From DASXHY01 sp036272195 (GTDB lineage: Bacteria > Verrucomicrobiota > Verrucomicrobiia > Limisphaerales > DASXHY01): a stretch of 64,000 nucleotides of DNA. Numbering within the stretch: the first letter of the stretch is position 1; every line of letters starts with the position of its first letter. The notes under the pieces were generated by a model. That model searched no databases and had not been told where the DNA came from. It saw nothing but the letters and a program-made list of their open reading frames with translations. Made by a program: the position numbers and the translations under genes. The stretch covers positions 124,001 through 188,000 of the forward strand of contig DATAZE010000024.1 in NCBI GenBank assembly GCA_036272195.1. Direction: 5' to 3'. Below, piece by piece: positions 35,271-44,679 of the stretch.

Positions 35271-36014
35271 TTATGGGGCGGATTGCCCCTGGTCCCGGGT
35301 GGTTTCGACTGTGTCGGCAGCGCCGCCTTTCGCCTCTGTTTCCCGCACTACAATTGAAGACATTTGCGATCTTGAAGCAGCCAAATCGCCCGTCAAACGC
35401 GAAAGCGCGGACTGCACTTTGCGTGCATTTTGTTTGGCGTTTTCGGCCAGCGGTTTCACCGATTGGAGGCCGTCCATTGTGAGGTCCGTACTCAGCGCCG
35501 TGCGAATGTCTCGCAGGTAGGAAATCAACGGCCAAATAACCGCCTGATTTTCACGATAACGCTGATTCACTGTATTAAATTCATTGCTGACCTGTGTCTT
35601 TCGAGACACGCTTTGTTCCCGGACAGCTTCGAAATTGATTGCGGCGGTCTCCTTATCCCAGTTCTGAAAGTAATCCTTGCTCTTGTCGTTCGCCACGGCA
35701 GCGGCTTTATCCGCCCGATCGGCGGAGTCCGCCAGGCGATTAAGCGAGGCGCTGAAAGTCTTAAACTGCGGCTTCAAGTCGGGGGCGGGCTTGTTCACGA
35801 GAGTATCGAGATCGGCCAAGGTGACATCAATGCAATGGTTCTCAGCGTCGATTTGCAGCGAGGCTCTTCGCAAACTTTCGCTGGCGGCGTCGGCTTTCTT
35901 ATAATTCCCGGTCGCGCAACCAGTGAAATGGAGCAAGGCAAAAACGCAGGCGGAAGTTTGAAACACACGTACGAGGCGGCGCCCGGCCACAATGGTTAAA
36001 TCTTTGGTTGCCAT
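35271..36014 (-). CDS. DUF2959 family lipoprotein
   Basis: A 247-residue protein with a lipobox (LLHFTGC, Cys about 33) after a hydrophobic segment, and a long helical body (LQIDAENHCIDVTLADLDTL; RLADSADRADKAAAVANDK) typical of DUF2959. The function of the family is unknown. The C-terminal tail is rich in Thr, Glu and Ala. A second start within the leader (about 35960) would give a more typical signal length. Confidence 0.8.
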   Translation of the reverse strand: MATKDLTIVAGRRLVRVFQTSACVFALLHFTGCATGNYKKADAASESLRRASLQIDAENHCIDVTLADLDTLVNKPAPDLKPQFKTFSASLNRLADSADRADKAAAVANDKSKDYFQNWDKETAAINFEAVREQSVSRKTQVSNEFNTVNQRYRENQAVIWPLISYLRDIRTALSTDLTMDGLQSVKPLAENAKQNARKVQSALSRLTGDLAASRSQMSSIVVRETEAKGGAADTVETTRDQGQSAP

Positions 36015-36233
36015 GCCTCGTATTTACACAAAGCACAAATCCGCGAAAATAGGGTCGTCTGCTCATTCAAGGCGCGATGTGGAACCCAGCGGCGATTATC
36101 GCGTGGCGACTTAAAATTAGATTTATGTCATGCCGGAAGCGAATAATCCGTTAAGGGAGGGGATCGCGCTCGCCCCGATCTTTTCTATAGAGCAAATTTA
36201 TGTCCCGCCGATTGCCATCCCGCAATAAACGAA

Positions 36234-37268
36234 TCAAGCCGCTTTTCGGGCAGGCGAATTCTCAAGGAAGCGGGCAATCATCTCTTCCAAAGTTTCAATC
36301 CACAGCGGATGTTCGTTGAGGCAGGGTATCTGCAGAAATTCTTTTCCGCCGGCCCGCAAAAACGTCTCGCGCCCGCGAATCCCAATTTCTTCGATCGTTT
36401 CCAGGCAATCCGAAACAAACGCAGGGCAGATGACGAGCAGTTTATTCACACCTTCCTTGGCGAGGCGTTCGAATTCGAAATCGGTGTAAGGCTTGAGCCA
36501 CGGATCTTTGCCGAGGCGCGATTGAAATGAAACCGAATATTTCCCTCGCGGCACACCGGCGTTTTGGACGAATGATTCCGTTGTCTGAAAACATTGCGCC
36601 CGGTAACAGGTTGCGTGCGCAGCACTCGGCTCCTGGCAGCAATTCTCCTTGAGCAGGCAATGGCAGCCGGTGCGATCGGACTTTTTGATCTGTCGCTCGG
36701 GCAAGCCGTGATAGCTGAACAGAAGATAATCATAGCCTCGCTTGAGATATTCCTCAGCGCTCATCACGAGCGATCCGATGTATCCCGGGTCGTTGTAAAA
36801 CGGCGACTGTAGCCGGATGCGCATTCCGGGGGCAATTTTGCCGGCAACTTCCTTGACGCGTTCGACCGCGGTTTCAAAACTCGACATCGCATACTGCGGA
36901 AACAGCGGGATTAAAAGCAGGTCGTCCACCCCCTGCTCCACCAACTTACGCACGGCGTGATCAATCGATGGATTTTGATAACGCATGGCCAGTTCAATGG
37001 GCACCTTGATTTCCTGCTGGAGTTTCCTCGTGACGTTTTTGCTCGTAACGATGAGCGGCGAGCCTTCCTTCAGCCACACTTTTTCGTAAGCATGCGCCGT
37101 CTCCTTCGGACGATTGATCAGGATGGCGCCGACAACGAAACGACGGATGGGCCAGGCGACGTCAATAACGCGGCTGTCCATGAGGAATTCATTCAAGTAA
37201 CGCCGCACGTCCCGCACGGAGGGGGAATCGGGTGAACCGAGATTAACCAGTAATACGCCTTTGCTCAT
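36234..37268 (-). CDS. hemH: Ferrochelatase with cysteine-rich insertion
   Basis: Inserts Fe2+ into protoporphyrin IX, or into coproporphyrin in Gram-positive-type pathways. The 344-residue length is normal. Catalytic SYHGLP (His187) and CPAFVSDCLETIEEI are present. A segment with Cys202, 204, 210, 211, 221 and 226 resembles the Fe-S-binding insertions known in some bacterial ferrochelatases (inference). It is the last gene of hemE-hemN-hemY-hemH, 23 nt after hemY. Confidence 0.96.
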   Translation of the reverse strand: MSKGVLLVNLGSPDSPSVRDVRRYLNEFLMDSRVIDVAWPIRRFVVGAILINRPKETAHAYEKVWLKEGSPLIVTSKNVTRKLQQEIKVPIELAMRYQNPSIDHAVRKLVEQGVDDLLLIPLFPQYAMSSFETAVERVKEVAGKIAPGMRIRLQSPFYNDPGYIGSLVMSAEEYLKRGYDYLLFSYHGLPERQIKKSDRTGCHCLLKENCCQEPSAAHATCYRAQCFQTTESFVQNAGVPRGKYSVSFQSRLGKDPWLKPYTDFEFERLAKEGVNKLLVICPAFVSDCLETIEEIGIRGRETFLRAGGKEFLQIPCLNEHPLWIETLEEMIARFLENSPARKAA

Positions 37269-37291
37269 TGTTCGTTCGATTGTCTAAAAAC

Positions 37292-38695
37292 TCACGCGGG
37301 GACAGCGGATTTTATTTTGATAGCGGACAAAAATTTCTCAACCCGCTCGACGACGTTGCAACCGGAAATAATCGAGTCGCTTAACGACACTCCGTCGCGA
37401 TAGTGCCCCGCCAGAAACAATCCCGCGGCTTTGGTTTCCGCTTCGCTCATCAGCGCGCGATAACGTCCATAGCCGACGTTGTATTGCGGGATCGCCCGCG
37501 GATAAAACACGCAATTTTGAAACGTGGGCTTGCCCTTCACACCCAGCAACACGCGCAAATCTTCGCTGACCAATTCGTAGAGTCTTTCAGGCGGCAGCGA
37601 TGCGGGTTCGGGATGGCGTTCGCCGCCGATGTAACTGGCCAGCGTCAAATGCCCGGCGGGAGCGCGATTCGGAAAGAGTGAGGACGAAAAAATCGTGCCC
37701 AGGATTTTGAAGCCTTCAACTTTGGGAATCAACATGCCAAAGCCTGCGCAGGGATGAGCCACGTCCTCCCTGCGGAAACCGAGCACGACGCTGGCAACCG
37801 GCGGATAACGGATTTCGGAGAGCGGAGCGAGCGTGACTGGCTGTTTAGATTCAATTTTCAATTCCGCCAACTTGAAAGCAGTGCCTGCATAAATGACGGC
37901 GGAGTGTTCCACGCGCGCCTGAACTCCGTTCTGCTGCAGCTCCACCGTCCAACCCTCGGAAGTCTGGACAAGGCTGGTGACGGACGCGCCGAGTTCAATT
38001 GAATCGCGTAGGTGGTCCGCCAGCGTATCCGGCAAAACCTGCAAGCCATTATCGAACGAAAATTTCGGCGCGCGATCCTTGGCGACCTGACCGCTTTTTT
38101 TGCGTTCGCGCGCACCGAAAATCTGGCCTTTGATCATCGAGCCATATTTATCTTCGAGCGCTTTAAGTTTCGGAAACGCGTGCGTCACGGAAAGTTTGCG
38201 CGGATCGCCGGCGTAAACTCCCGCCACCAGCGCATCGATGGCATGGTCCAGAAACTCCTGGTTGAATCGGCGCACGACAAATTCAGCGATACTCTCCTCA
38301 ACGCCGTCACGGCGCGGCGCGACGAACGGTTCGCGCAAGACGGCGAGTTTCGCCTTCAGCGTGAACAAGTCGGTCGTGAAAAAACCAACCGGCGATGAGG
38401 GCATCGCGATGGGCCGTTTGTAACGCACGACGTAACGCGCCTCCGCTTTCGGATCGGTATCCATTCGTCGCGGCCCGAGGCCGGCATCGCGCACGAGTTG
38501 AGAAATCTTCGGCGAAGTTTCCAGGATTGTGTTCGGCCCGAATTCAGCGATATAGCCGTCCTTGCGCAACGATTGAATGACGCCCCCAACACGCCCGCCT
38601 GCTTCATACACAGTGACCGGAACACCTTTGCGTTTGAGATAAAACGCGGCCGTAAGCCCGGTGATGCCGGCGCCAATGATTGCGACGGGTTTCAA
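37292..38695 (-). CDS. hemY: Protoporphyrinogen/coproporphyrinogen oxidase, HemY type
   Basis: An FAD-dependent oxidase of about 467 residues. The dinucleotide motif AIIGAGITGLTAAFYLKRKG is at the N-terminus, and the C-terminal GVSLSDSIISGCNVVERV closes the FAD site. The TTG at 38695 overlaps the hemN stop as TTGA and yields MKPVAIIGAG; a GTG at 38749 would add 18 residues inside hemN and is less likely. It is translationally coupled to hemN. Confidence 0.92.
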   Translation of the reverse strand: MKPVAIIGAGITGLTAAFYLKRKGVPVTVYEAGGRVGGVIQSLRKDGYIAEFGPNTILETSPKISQLVRDAGLGPRRMDTDPKAEARYVVRYKRPIAMPSSPVGFFTTDLFTLKAKLAVLREPFVAPRRDGVEESIAEFVVRRFNQEFLDHAIDALVAGVYAGDPRKLSVTHAFPKLKALEDKYGSMIKGQIFGARERKKSGQVAKDRAPKFSFDNGLQVLPDTLADHLRDSIELGASVTSLVQTSEGWTVELQQNGVQARVEHSAVIYAGTAFKLAELKIESKQPVTLAPLSEIRYPPVASVVLGFRREDVAHPCAGFGMLIPKVEGFKILGTIFSSSLFPNRAPAGHLTLASYIGGERHPEPASLPPERLYELVSEDLRVLLGVKGKPTFQNCVFYPRAIPQYNVGYGRYRALMSEAETKAAGLFLAGHYRDGVSLSDSIISGCNVVERVEKFLSAIKIKSAVPA

Positions 38696-40068
38696 ATCGT
38701 CCTCGAATGTTTCCGTTCGCCCGGCGCCGCGAGCGTGTTGTCGAAGCACATGGCAATGTTGCGGATGAACAAACGCCCGGTATCGGTCACTTCCAAACCG
38801 GTTTCCGACCGGCGCACCAGGCCGTCCGCCTCGAACATGGCGAGCGATTCGATTTCGCGCTCGAAGTGCGAGGTGAAGTTAATTCCGAGCCGCTGCGACA
38901 TGGCGGAGTAATTGAGGCCGAGGTCGCACATCACGCGCATGATAGTGTCGCGGCGGATTTTGTCCTCATCGCTCACCACATAACCGCGCGTGAGCGGCAC
39001 TTTGCCGGCATTGAGGGCGGCGTAATATTGCGGCAATTCCTTTTCGTTCTGCCAATAAGCGTCGGGAATCTGCGAAATCGCCGACATGCCGAAGGCGTAA
39101 ATATCCGCATTGCCGTGCGTGCTGTAGCCCTGAAAATTTCTTTGCAGCGTCTTGTTTTGTTGCGCCAGAACCAACTCGTCTTTCGGCCGGGCGAAATGGT
39201 CCATGCCGATGTAGACGTAGTGGTTTTTTTCCGTGAGCCGCTCGATGACGTTTTTGAGCAATTGCAATTTGATTTCGGCCGAGGGAAGCACTTTTTGCTC
39301 GAGAATTTTTTGCGCGGGCTTTACCCACGGCACATGCGCGTAGCTGAACACCGCAAGCCGGTCCGGCTGCATATCAAGGACGATGTCCAGCGTACGATTG
39401 AATGACTCGACGGTCTGATGCGGCAGGCCGTAAATGAGATCGAGATTAATCGACGTAAAACCGGTTTCGCGCAGCCAATCGATGGTTTGCTGGGTCATTT
39501 CGCGCGGCTGGATGCGATGCACCGCCTCCTGCACCGCCGGCTCGAAGTCCTGCACACCGAGCGATGCGCGGTTGAATCCAATCTCGCGCAACGCGACAAC
39601 GTGGTCGCGCGTCAGACGGCGTGGGTCAATTTCCACACCGGCTTCGATATCGTCAGAAAATTTGAAATACTTGTGAATAATTTCGCCGAGGCGGCGGATT
39701 TCATTCGGCGAAAGAAACGTCGGGGAACCGCCGCCGAAATGCAGTTGAACCGTCTTGCGGCGCGGGCTGATCAAGGTCGCCATCTGCGCGATCTCTTTTT
39801 CCAGGTAATCGATGTAGGTTTGGCCTTGCGAATGATTCAGCGTGATCACCGTGGTGCAACCGCAGAACCAACAGAGCGTTTCGCAAAAGGGAATATGAAA
39901 ATAAAGCGAGAGATCGCGGTCGGTCTTGTTGTTCTCCAGGATTTTTTCCGCCAAATCCGGCCAAGTGAGGGCGTCGGTGAACTTCGTGGCGGGCGGATAC
40001 GACGTATAACGCGGGCCGGCCACGTTATATTTCTGCACCAAATCCAAATCTACTTTAAGCGTGCTCAT
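38692..40068 (-). CDS. hemN: Oxygen-independent coproporphyrinogen III oxidase
   Basis: A 458-residue radical SAM enzyme. The cluster motif CETLCWFC (CxxxCxxC) follows YFHIPF, and FGGGSPTFLS and GVEIDPRRLT are typical of HemN. The full length, with the C-terminal domain (GLVRRSETGLEVTDTGRLFI), separates it from shorter HemW proteins. The N-terminus NVAGPRYTSYPPA is HemN-specific. It overlaps hemE by 14 nt. Confidence 0.96.
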   Translation of the reverse strand: MSTLKVDLDLVQKYNVAGPRYTSYPPATKFTDALTWPDLAEKILENNKTDRDLSLYFHIPFCETLCWFCGCTTVITLNHSQGQTYIDYLEKEIAQMATLISPRRKTVQLHFGGGSPTFLSPNEIRRLGEIIHKYFKFSDDIEAGVEIDPRRLTRDHVVALREIGFNRASLGVQDFEPAVQEAVHRIQPREMTQQTIDWLRETGFTSINLDLIYGLPHQTVESFNRTLDIVLDMQPDRLAVFSYAHVPWVKPAQKILEQKVLPSAEIKLQLLKNVIERLTEKNHYVYIGMDHFARPKDELVLAQQNKTLQRNFQGYSTHGNADIYAFGMSAISQIPDAYWQNEKELPQYYAALNAGKVPLTRGYVVSDEDKIRRDTIMRVMCDLGLNYSAMSQRLGINFTSHFEREIESLAMFEADGLVRRSETGLEVTDTGRLFIRNIAMCFDNTLAAPGERKHSRTI

Positions 40069-41176
40069 GAAAATTTCGCACTGTGTTTACCAATGCCTCA
40101 ATATTCTCCAGTTTTGCGGCGGGCGGCAAGCCGTGGCCGAGATTAAAAATATGACCGGGACGGCCGCGCATTTCCCCGAGCACGCGCGAGGTTTCGCTGG
40201 CCACAGCTTCAGGGGTGGAGTCCGCCAGGAGCGCGGGGGCGAAATTGCCCTGCAAGGCCATGGTCGCCGGGACGAGTTTTCTGGCCTCACTTAGCGAAAA
40301 TTGCCAGTCGATGCCGAGCACATTCGCGCCGGTGGCGGCCAGATCGTTCCAATTTCGATGCGTGCCGAGGGAAAACGCGATGACCGGAACTTTACCGCCG
40401 AGGCCGGAAATAATTTCTTTGATCCAGCGGCCGGAGGCAGCCTGGAATTCGCCTTCGCTGAGATGCCCGCCATGACTATCGAAAACCTGCACCGCATCCA
40501 CACCGGCGGCGATTTGCATTTTTAGATACTCAGTGATGCCTTCGGTCAATTTCTTCGCCAGGGCGCGAAAAGTTTCAGGGTCTTCGCGAAACAGGGCGAG
40601 TGCGCGTGTGTATTTTTCCGCGCTGCCGCCCTCCATCATGAAAGTCGCGAGTGTCCAGGGAGATCCGGAAAATCCGATCAGGGCGCGTTGGTCGCCAAGT
40701 TCTTTCCGCAGCAGGCGCAAGGCGGCATCGACGTAATGAAGGCGTTGGGTGACTTGTGCCGCTGAGAGCTTGTCGACGTCTGCCTTGGTGCGCACGGCGA
40801 AATCCATTCCAATCCCACCCGTCTCGCGAAAACGATACGGCTGGCCCATTGCTTCGGGAATCACCAGGATGTCGCTAAAGAGAATCGCGGCATCAAAACC
40901 AAAGCGGCGAATCGGCTGGAGCGTAACTTCCGTGGCGAGTTCGGGGTTCTGCACCAATTCAAGAAAAGAATATTTCTCCTTGAGTTTGCGATATTCCGGC
41001 AAGGCGCGTCCGGCCTGCCGCATCAGCCAGACGGGTGGGCGGTCCACCGGCTGACAATGGCACGCTTTCAAAAAGCGCTCACGCCAGGTCAATGCTGGCG
41101 CTGGCTCGGAATCGACCGGCTGCGCGGCAAGTTGTTTCTGAAATGAAGATGTCGGCACGTTGCCACAAAGATGCAC
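40055..41176 (-). CDS. hemE: Uroporphyrinogen decarboxylase
   Basis: Converts uroporphyrinogen III to coproporphyrinogen III. Signatures are PPVWLMRQAGRALPEY, FSDILVIPEAMG and GFSGSPWTLATFM. The nominal GTG 41176 start gives 373 residues with about 35 extra N-terminal residues, so the true start may be downstream. First gene of the haem run. Confidence 0.95.
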   Translation of the reverse strand: MHLCGNVPTSSFQKQLAAQPVDSEPAPALTWRERFLKACHCQPVDRPPVWLMRQAGRALPEYRKLKEKYSFLELVQNPELATEVTLQPIRRFGFDAAILFSDILVIPEAMGQPYRFRETGGIGMDFAVRTKADVDKLSAAQVTQRLHYVDAALRLLRKELGDQRALIGFSGSPWTLATFMMEGGSAEKYTRALALFREDPETFRALAKKLTEGITEYLKMQIAAGVDAVQVFDSHGGHLSEGEFQAASGRWIKEIISGLGGKVPVIAFSLGTHRNWNDLAATGANVLGIDWQFSLSEARKLVPATMALQGNFAPALLADSTPEAVASETSRVLGEMRGRPGHIFNLGHGLPPAAKLENIEALVNTVRNFHEHA

Positions 41177-41239
41177 GATTTTTACCCGTTAATCGACATT
41201 TTTTGAACGGGCGCCATTTTCAGCGCGTGCGACGCGCGG

Positions 41240-41812
41240 CTAATGGGCCCAAGCCTGCAACTCGACTTGTAAGCGCTCGACCGGCAGGCCAACCACGTTC
41301 GTGTAGGAGCCGGCGATTTTTTCGACGATCAAATCGCCTTCCTCCTGGATGGCGTAAGCGCCGGCTTTGTCGAGCGGATTCACCTTGGTGAGATAGCGAC
41401 GAATAGCAACTGCGTCCAACGGGCGGAAAGTAACATTGGTCACTTCGGTGAACACGGTCTGGCGGTGACTGCGCAAATTGAGCAGGCAAACCGCCGTAAC
41501 GACTTCGTGCGTGCGCCCCTGAAGTTGTTCGAGCATTTCGTAGGCGTGCTCAAGGCTGCCGGGTTTCCCCATCAGTAGTGTTTCCAGATAAACGAGCGTG
41601 TCCGCGCCCAGCACGAGCGCGTCAGGATGTTTTTTGGCAACCGCGCGCGCCTTGCGATAAGCGTTCACCTGCGCCACTTCGCGCGCGGTTAATTCACCGT
41701 CATGAATTTCCGGCGTGTCGCTGGTGATGACGCGAAACTCCACCCCTATCTGGCGTAGCAAGTCCGATCGACGCGGGGATGCGGAAGCCAAAATTAGCGG
41801 CGGTAAATTCAT
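41240..41812 (-). CDS. maf: Maf-like nucleotide pyrophosphatase
   Basis: A 190-residue house-cleaning nucleotidase. LILASASPRRSDLLRQIG is the Maf N-terminal signature; LVLGADTLV and DKAGAYAIQEEG complete the active site. ATG 41812 lies 10 nt after folK and was preferred over 41842, which would overlap folK. Confidence 0.93.
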   Translation of the reverse strand: MNLPPLILASASPRRSDLLRQIGVEFRVITSDTPEIHDGELTAREVAQVNAYRKARAVAKKHPDALVLGADTLVYLETLLMGKPGSLEHAYEMLEQLQGRTHEVVTAVCLLNLRSHRQTVFTEVTNVTFRPLDAVAIRRYLTKVNPLDKAGAYAIQEEGDLIVEKIAGSYTNVVGLPVERLQVELQAWAH

Positions 41813-41822
41813 CTGAAAGCAA

Positions 41823-42326
41823 TTACTGTAACTTTCGGACAACTTCGGCAGAAGTCAATTGGCGCAGCAATTCCGCAACTGTCTTCCCCTGCCCCGCCAA
41901 AACCAGATCCGGCGCTATTTCCGCCAGTGGCTCCAATACAAACCGACGCAAATGGGCGCGTGGATGCGGCAGCGTTAATTCCGGCGTGGCACGAGTTTCG
42001 TTTCCGAAGGCGATCAAATCCAAATCCAGCGAGCGCGCTTCGTTCAGGATTTTTTTGGGAGTGCGGCCGAACTCGTTTTCAAGTTCCCGCAACTTCGCGA
42101 GCAACGATTCCGGAGTTTCACCCTTTCGCGGAACCAGGCTGACGACGGCATTTACGAAATTCGGCGAACCGGGCGGGCAATCCACCGGGGAAGTTTCGAG
42201 CCGCAAGGACTTGACCAAAGGCTGGTCGGACATTCCCTGCAATCGTTCCATCGCGCGCAACACATTGCGCCGCGAGTCGCCCAGATTTGATCCCAAAGCG
42301 ATGTAGGCGATGACCGGCACAGGCAA
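41823..42326 (-). CDS. folK: Dihydropterin pyrophosphokinase (HPPK)
   Basis: Transfers pyrophosphate from ATP to 6-hydroxymethyl-dihydropterin in folate synthesis. YIALGSNLGDSRRN, FVNAVVSL and the RSLDLDLIAFG plus LPHPRAHLRRFVLEPL signatures are intact. It starts 1 nt after the dapB stop codon. folB is about 10 kb away in the same window. Confidence 0.95.
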   Translation of the reverse strand: MPVPVIAYIALGSNLGDSRRNVLRAMERLQGMSDQPLVKSLRLETSPVDCPPGSPNFVNAVVSLVPRKGETPESLLAKLRELENEFGRTPKKILNEARSLDLDLIAFGNETRATPELTLPHPRAHLRRFVLEPLAEIAPDLVLAGQGKTVAELLRQLTSAEVVRKLQ

Positions 42327-42327
42327 A

Positions 42328-43062
42328 CTATTTCAGGCCCAACACATCCTGCATGTCGTAGATTCCGGGCTTCTGCTTCACGACCCATTGCGCCGCACGC
42401 AATGCACCGTTGGCAAAGGTATCACGGCTGGAAGCTTTGTGGGTCAACTCAAGACGCTCGCCCGCGTTCGCAAAAATCACTGTGTGATCTCCCACGACAT
42501 CACCGCCACGGACGGAATGAATGCCAATTTCCGGCGGCGTACGCTCACCAACAATTCCAACGCGACCGTGCCGGGCAACTTTATCGAGCTGCTCTTTGCG
42601 GACTTCCGCCAGGATTTCCGCCAGCGATTTCGCCGTGCCGCTGGGCGCATCCTTCTTCATGCGATGGTGCATCTCGATAATTTCCAAATCAAAAGCCGGC
42701 CCCAGAATTTCCGCGGCTTTCCGGGTCAGCCAGAAAAGCGTGTTCACACCGGTCGAATAATTGGACGACCAGACGATTGGAATTTTTGATTGGTGACTTT
42801 TTATCTTTGATTGCTCGGCATCGGAATGCCCCGTGGTGCCGACCACCAAAGCCTTTTTGTGGGCGGCGCACAATTCGGCAAATTGCAGTGTGCTATTGTG
42901 AGAACTGAAATCGATAACCGCGTCGCATTTTTCAATGATGACACCCAGGTCATCGCCCTGGTCGATTTGTCCGGCGACTTGCAGGTCCGGAATTTTGGCC
43001 GCGCAATTCAAGAGCGCCTGGCCCATGCGACCTTTGGAACCGGTGATGATGATCTTTGTCAT
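42328..43062 (-). CDS. dapB: 4-hydroxy-tetrahydrodipicolinate reductase
   Basis: The second step of the lysine/DAP branch, 244 residues. IITGSKGRMGQAL binds NAD(P)H; EIIEMHHRMKKDAPSGTA is the catalytic signature. ATG 43062 gives the standard N-terminus. It follows dapA by 72 nt; that gap holds repeat-like sequence (GCCACCGAGTCACAGAG, CTCTGTGGCAAAGG). Confidence 0.96.
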   Translation of the reverse strand: MTKIIITGSKGRMGQALLNCAAKIPDLQVAGQIDQGDDLGVIIEKCDAVIDFSSHNSTLQFAELCAAHKKALVVGTTGHSDAEQSKIKSHQSKIPIVWSSNYSTGVNTLFWLTRKAAEILGPAFDLEIIEMHHRMKKDAPSGTAKSLAEILAEVRKEQLDKVARHGRVGIVGERTPPEIGIHSVRGGDVVGDHTVIFANAGERLELTHKASSRDTFANGALRAAQWVVKQKPGIYDMQDVLGLK

Positions 43063-43134
43063 TTTAAGCAGCCACCGAGTCACAGAGTTTTAATTTCACG
43101 GGTTCTGCGATCTCTATGCCTCTGTGGCAAAGGA

Positions 43135-44013
43135 TTATTTCAACAAACCGCACTTTTTCAAAGTGGCGCGCAGAATCTCGCGGTTCTTGCTGCTGATCGA
43201 CACCAGCGGCAAACGGTATTCCTCTTCGATTTGGCCCATCATCGCCAGCGCGGCTTTGACAGGAATCGGGTTGGTCTCGATGAACAAGTCCTTGAACAGC
43301 GGGAATAATTTCTGGTGAATCTGGAGCGCCTTTTTTGTCTGGCCGGAAGCATACGCTTTGACCATTTGCGCCACTTCGCGCGGCGCGACATTGGAGGCGA
43401 CGCTGATGACGCCTTGCGCGCTGACCGACATGAATGGAATGGTCAATGAGTCATCGCCGCTCAGGATTTCAAAGCGCGGCCCGACCGCCGCGCGCAACTG
43501 GCTCACGCGATCGCAATTGCCGCCTGCTTCTTTGATGCCGACGATATTTTTACACGTCCCAGCCAGCCGCTGCACGGTTTCCACGCCAATCTCCACGCCG
43601 CTGCGCCCGGGAATGCTGTAGAGAAGGATGGGCAATTTGGTGCTGCGCGCGATTTCGCGAAAGTGCTGGAACAAACCCTCCTGCGTGGGCTTGTTATAAT
43701 ACGGCGCGACTTGCAATGAGCCGTCCGAGCCGAGCCGTTCGGCTTCGCGCGTAAGGTAGATCGCTTCTTTCGTGGCGTTGGCGCCCGAGCCCGCGATTAC
43801 TTTGATTTTGCCGGCGGCAAACTTGATCGCGAGGGCGATAATCTGAAGGTGTTCCTCATAATCAACCGTGGGAGATTCCCCGGTGGTGCCGACGGGCACA
43901 ACGCCATCCACGCCGGCCTTGATTTGATTTTTAATCAGGCGTTCGAGCGCGGCTTCGTCGATTTTTCCGTTTTTAAACGGTGTAACAATTGCAGTATAGG
44001 TTCCAGTAAACAT
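43135..44013 (-). CDS. dapA: 4-hydroxy-tetrahydrodipicolinate synthase
   Basis: Condenses pyruvate and aspartate semialdehyde. 292 residues with GTYTAIVTPF, VVPVGTTGESPT, YYNKPTQEG and the Schiff-base lysine in NIVGIKEAGG. ATG 44013 starts MFTGTYTA. First gene of a minus-strand run through dapB, folK and maf. Confidence 0.97.
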   Translation of the reverse strand: MFTGTYTAIVTPFKNGKIDEAALERLIKNQIKAGVDGVVPVGTTGESPTVDYEEHLQIIALAIKFAAGKIKVIAGSGANATKEAIYLTREAERLGSDGSLQVAPYYNKPTQEGLFQHFREIARSTKLPILLYSIPGRSGVEIGVETVQRLAGTCKNIVGIKEAGGNCDRVSQLRAAVGPRFEILSGDDSLTIPFMSVSAQGVISVASNVAPREVAQMVKAYASGQTKKALQIHQKLFPLFKDLFIETNPIPVKAALAMMGQIEEEYRLPLVSISSKNREILRATLKKCGLLK

Positions 44014-44160
44014 CAATATTCCTCTCTAAACCGGCCCATACCATCGTGGAGGAAAGGCGGTTTGACCAGTCAGATTTTGGCAAAAAGTTCGCGCGGACAG
44101 TGTACCGGAAATGACCTCGACAACGCTGCCATGCTGAAATAGCGTCGCGTCAGTTCTAAA

Positions 44161-44679
44161 ATGGACGAATACCATGACCGCGTCGCAGGAATTTTGCGCG
44201 AATTAGGCGCTCAGCCGCCATTGACGACCCATGTTTTTCCGGAAGCGAAGGAGCTTGTATCTGTCGGCTTGGACATCCATGGGCGTGAACAAAGGCTGAC
44301 TCCGCAGGCGGCCGTTGCTTGGAATGATATGAAAGCGGCGGCGGAGAAAAATGGTGAGACGTTGCAGATCGTCTCCGCGTTCAGAAGCGTGGATTACCAG
44401 AAACAAATTGTTCAGCGGAAGTTAGCCGCAGGCCAATCGTGGGAACAAATCCTTCGCGTAAGCGCCCTCCCCGGCTATAGCGAGCACCATACAGGCAGGA
44501 CGATTGATGTCACCACGTCGGGTTGCCAGCCATTAACCGAGCAATTTGAAGGCACGTCCGCTTTTCGGTGGTTGGCTCAACATGCCGGGGAATTCGAGTT
44601 CACCATGACGTATCCGCGCAACAACAAGTTTGGCGTTGCTTACGAACCGTGGCACTGGACATTTGGGCGCGAGCTATAA
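44161..44679 (+). CDS. VanY/D-alanyl-D-alanine carboxypeptidase family protein
   Basis: A 172-residue zinc peptidase of the PF02557 fold. SAFRSVDYQ, GYSEHHTGRTIDV (His109 or 110 and Asp116) and EPWHW are the family motifs. No signal peptide is visible, so export or a cytosolic role on cell-wall peptides is uncertain. Its 3' end overlaps the convergent dapF-like gene by 6 nt. Confidence 0.88.
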   Translation: MDEYHDRVAGILRELGAQPPLTTHVFPEAKELVSVGLDIHGREQRLTPQAAVAWNDMKAAAEKNGETLQIVSAFRSVDYQKQIVQRKLAAGQSWEQILRVSALPGYSEHHTGRTIDVTTSGCQPLTEQFEGTSAFRWLAQHAGEFEFTMTYPRNNKFGVAYEPWHWTFGREL

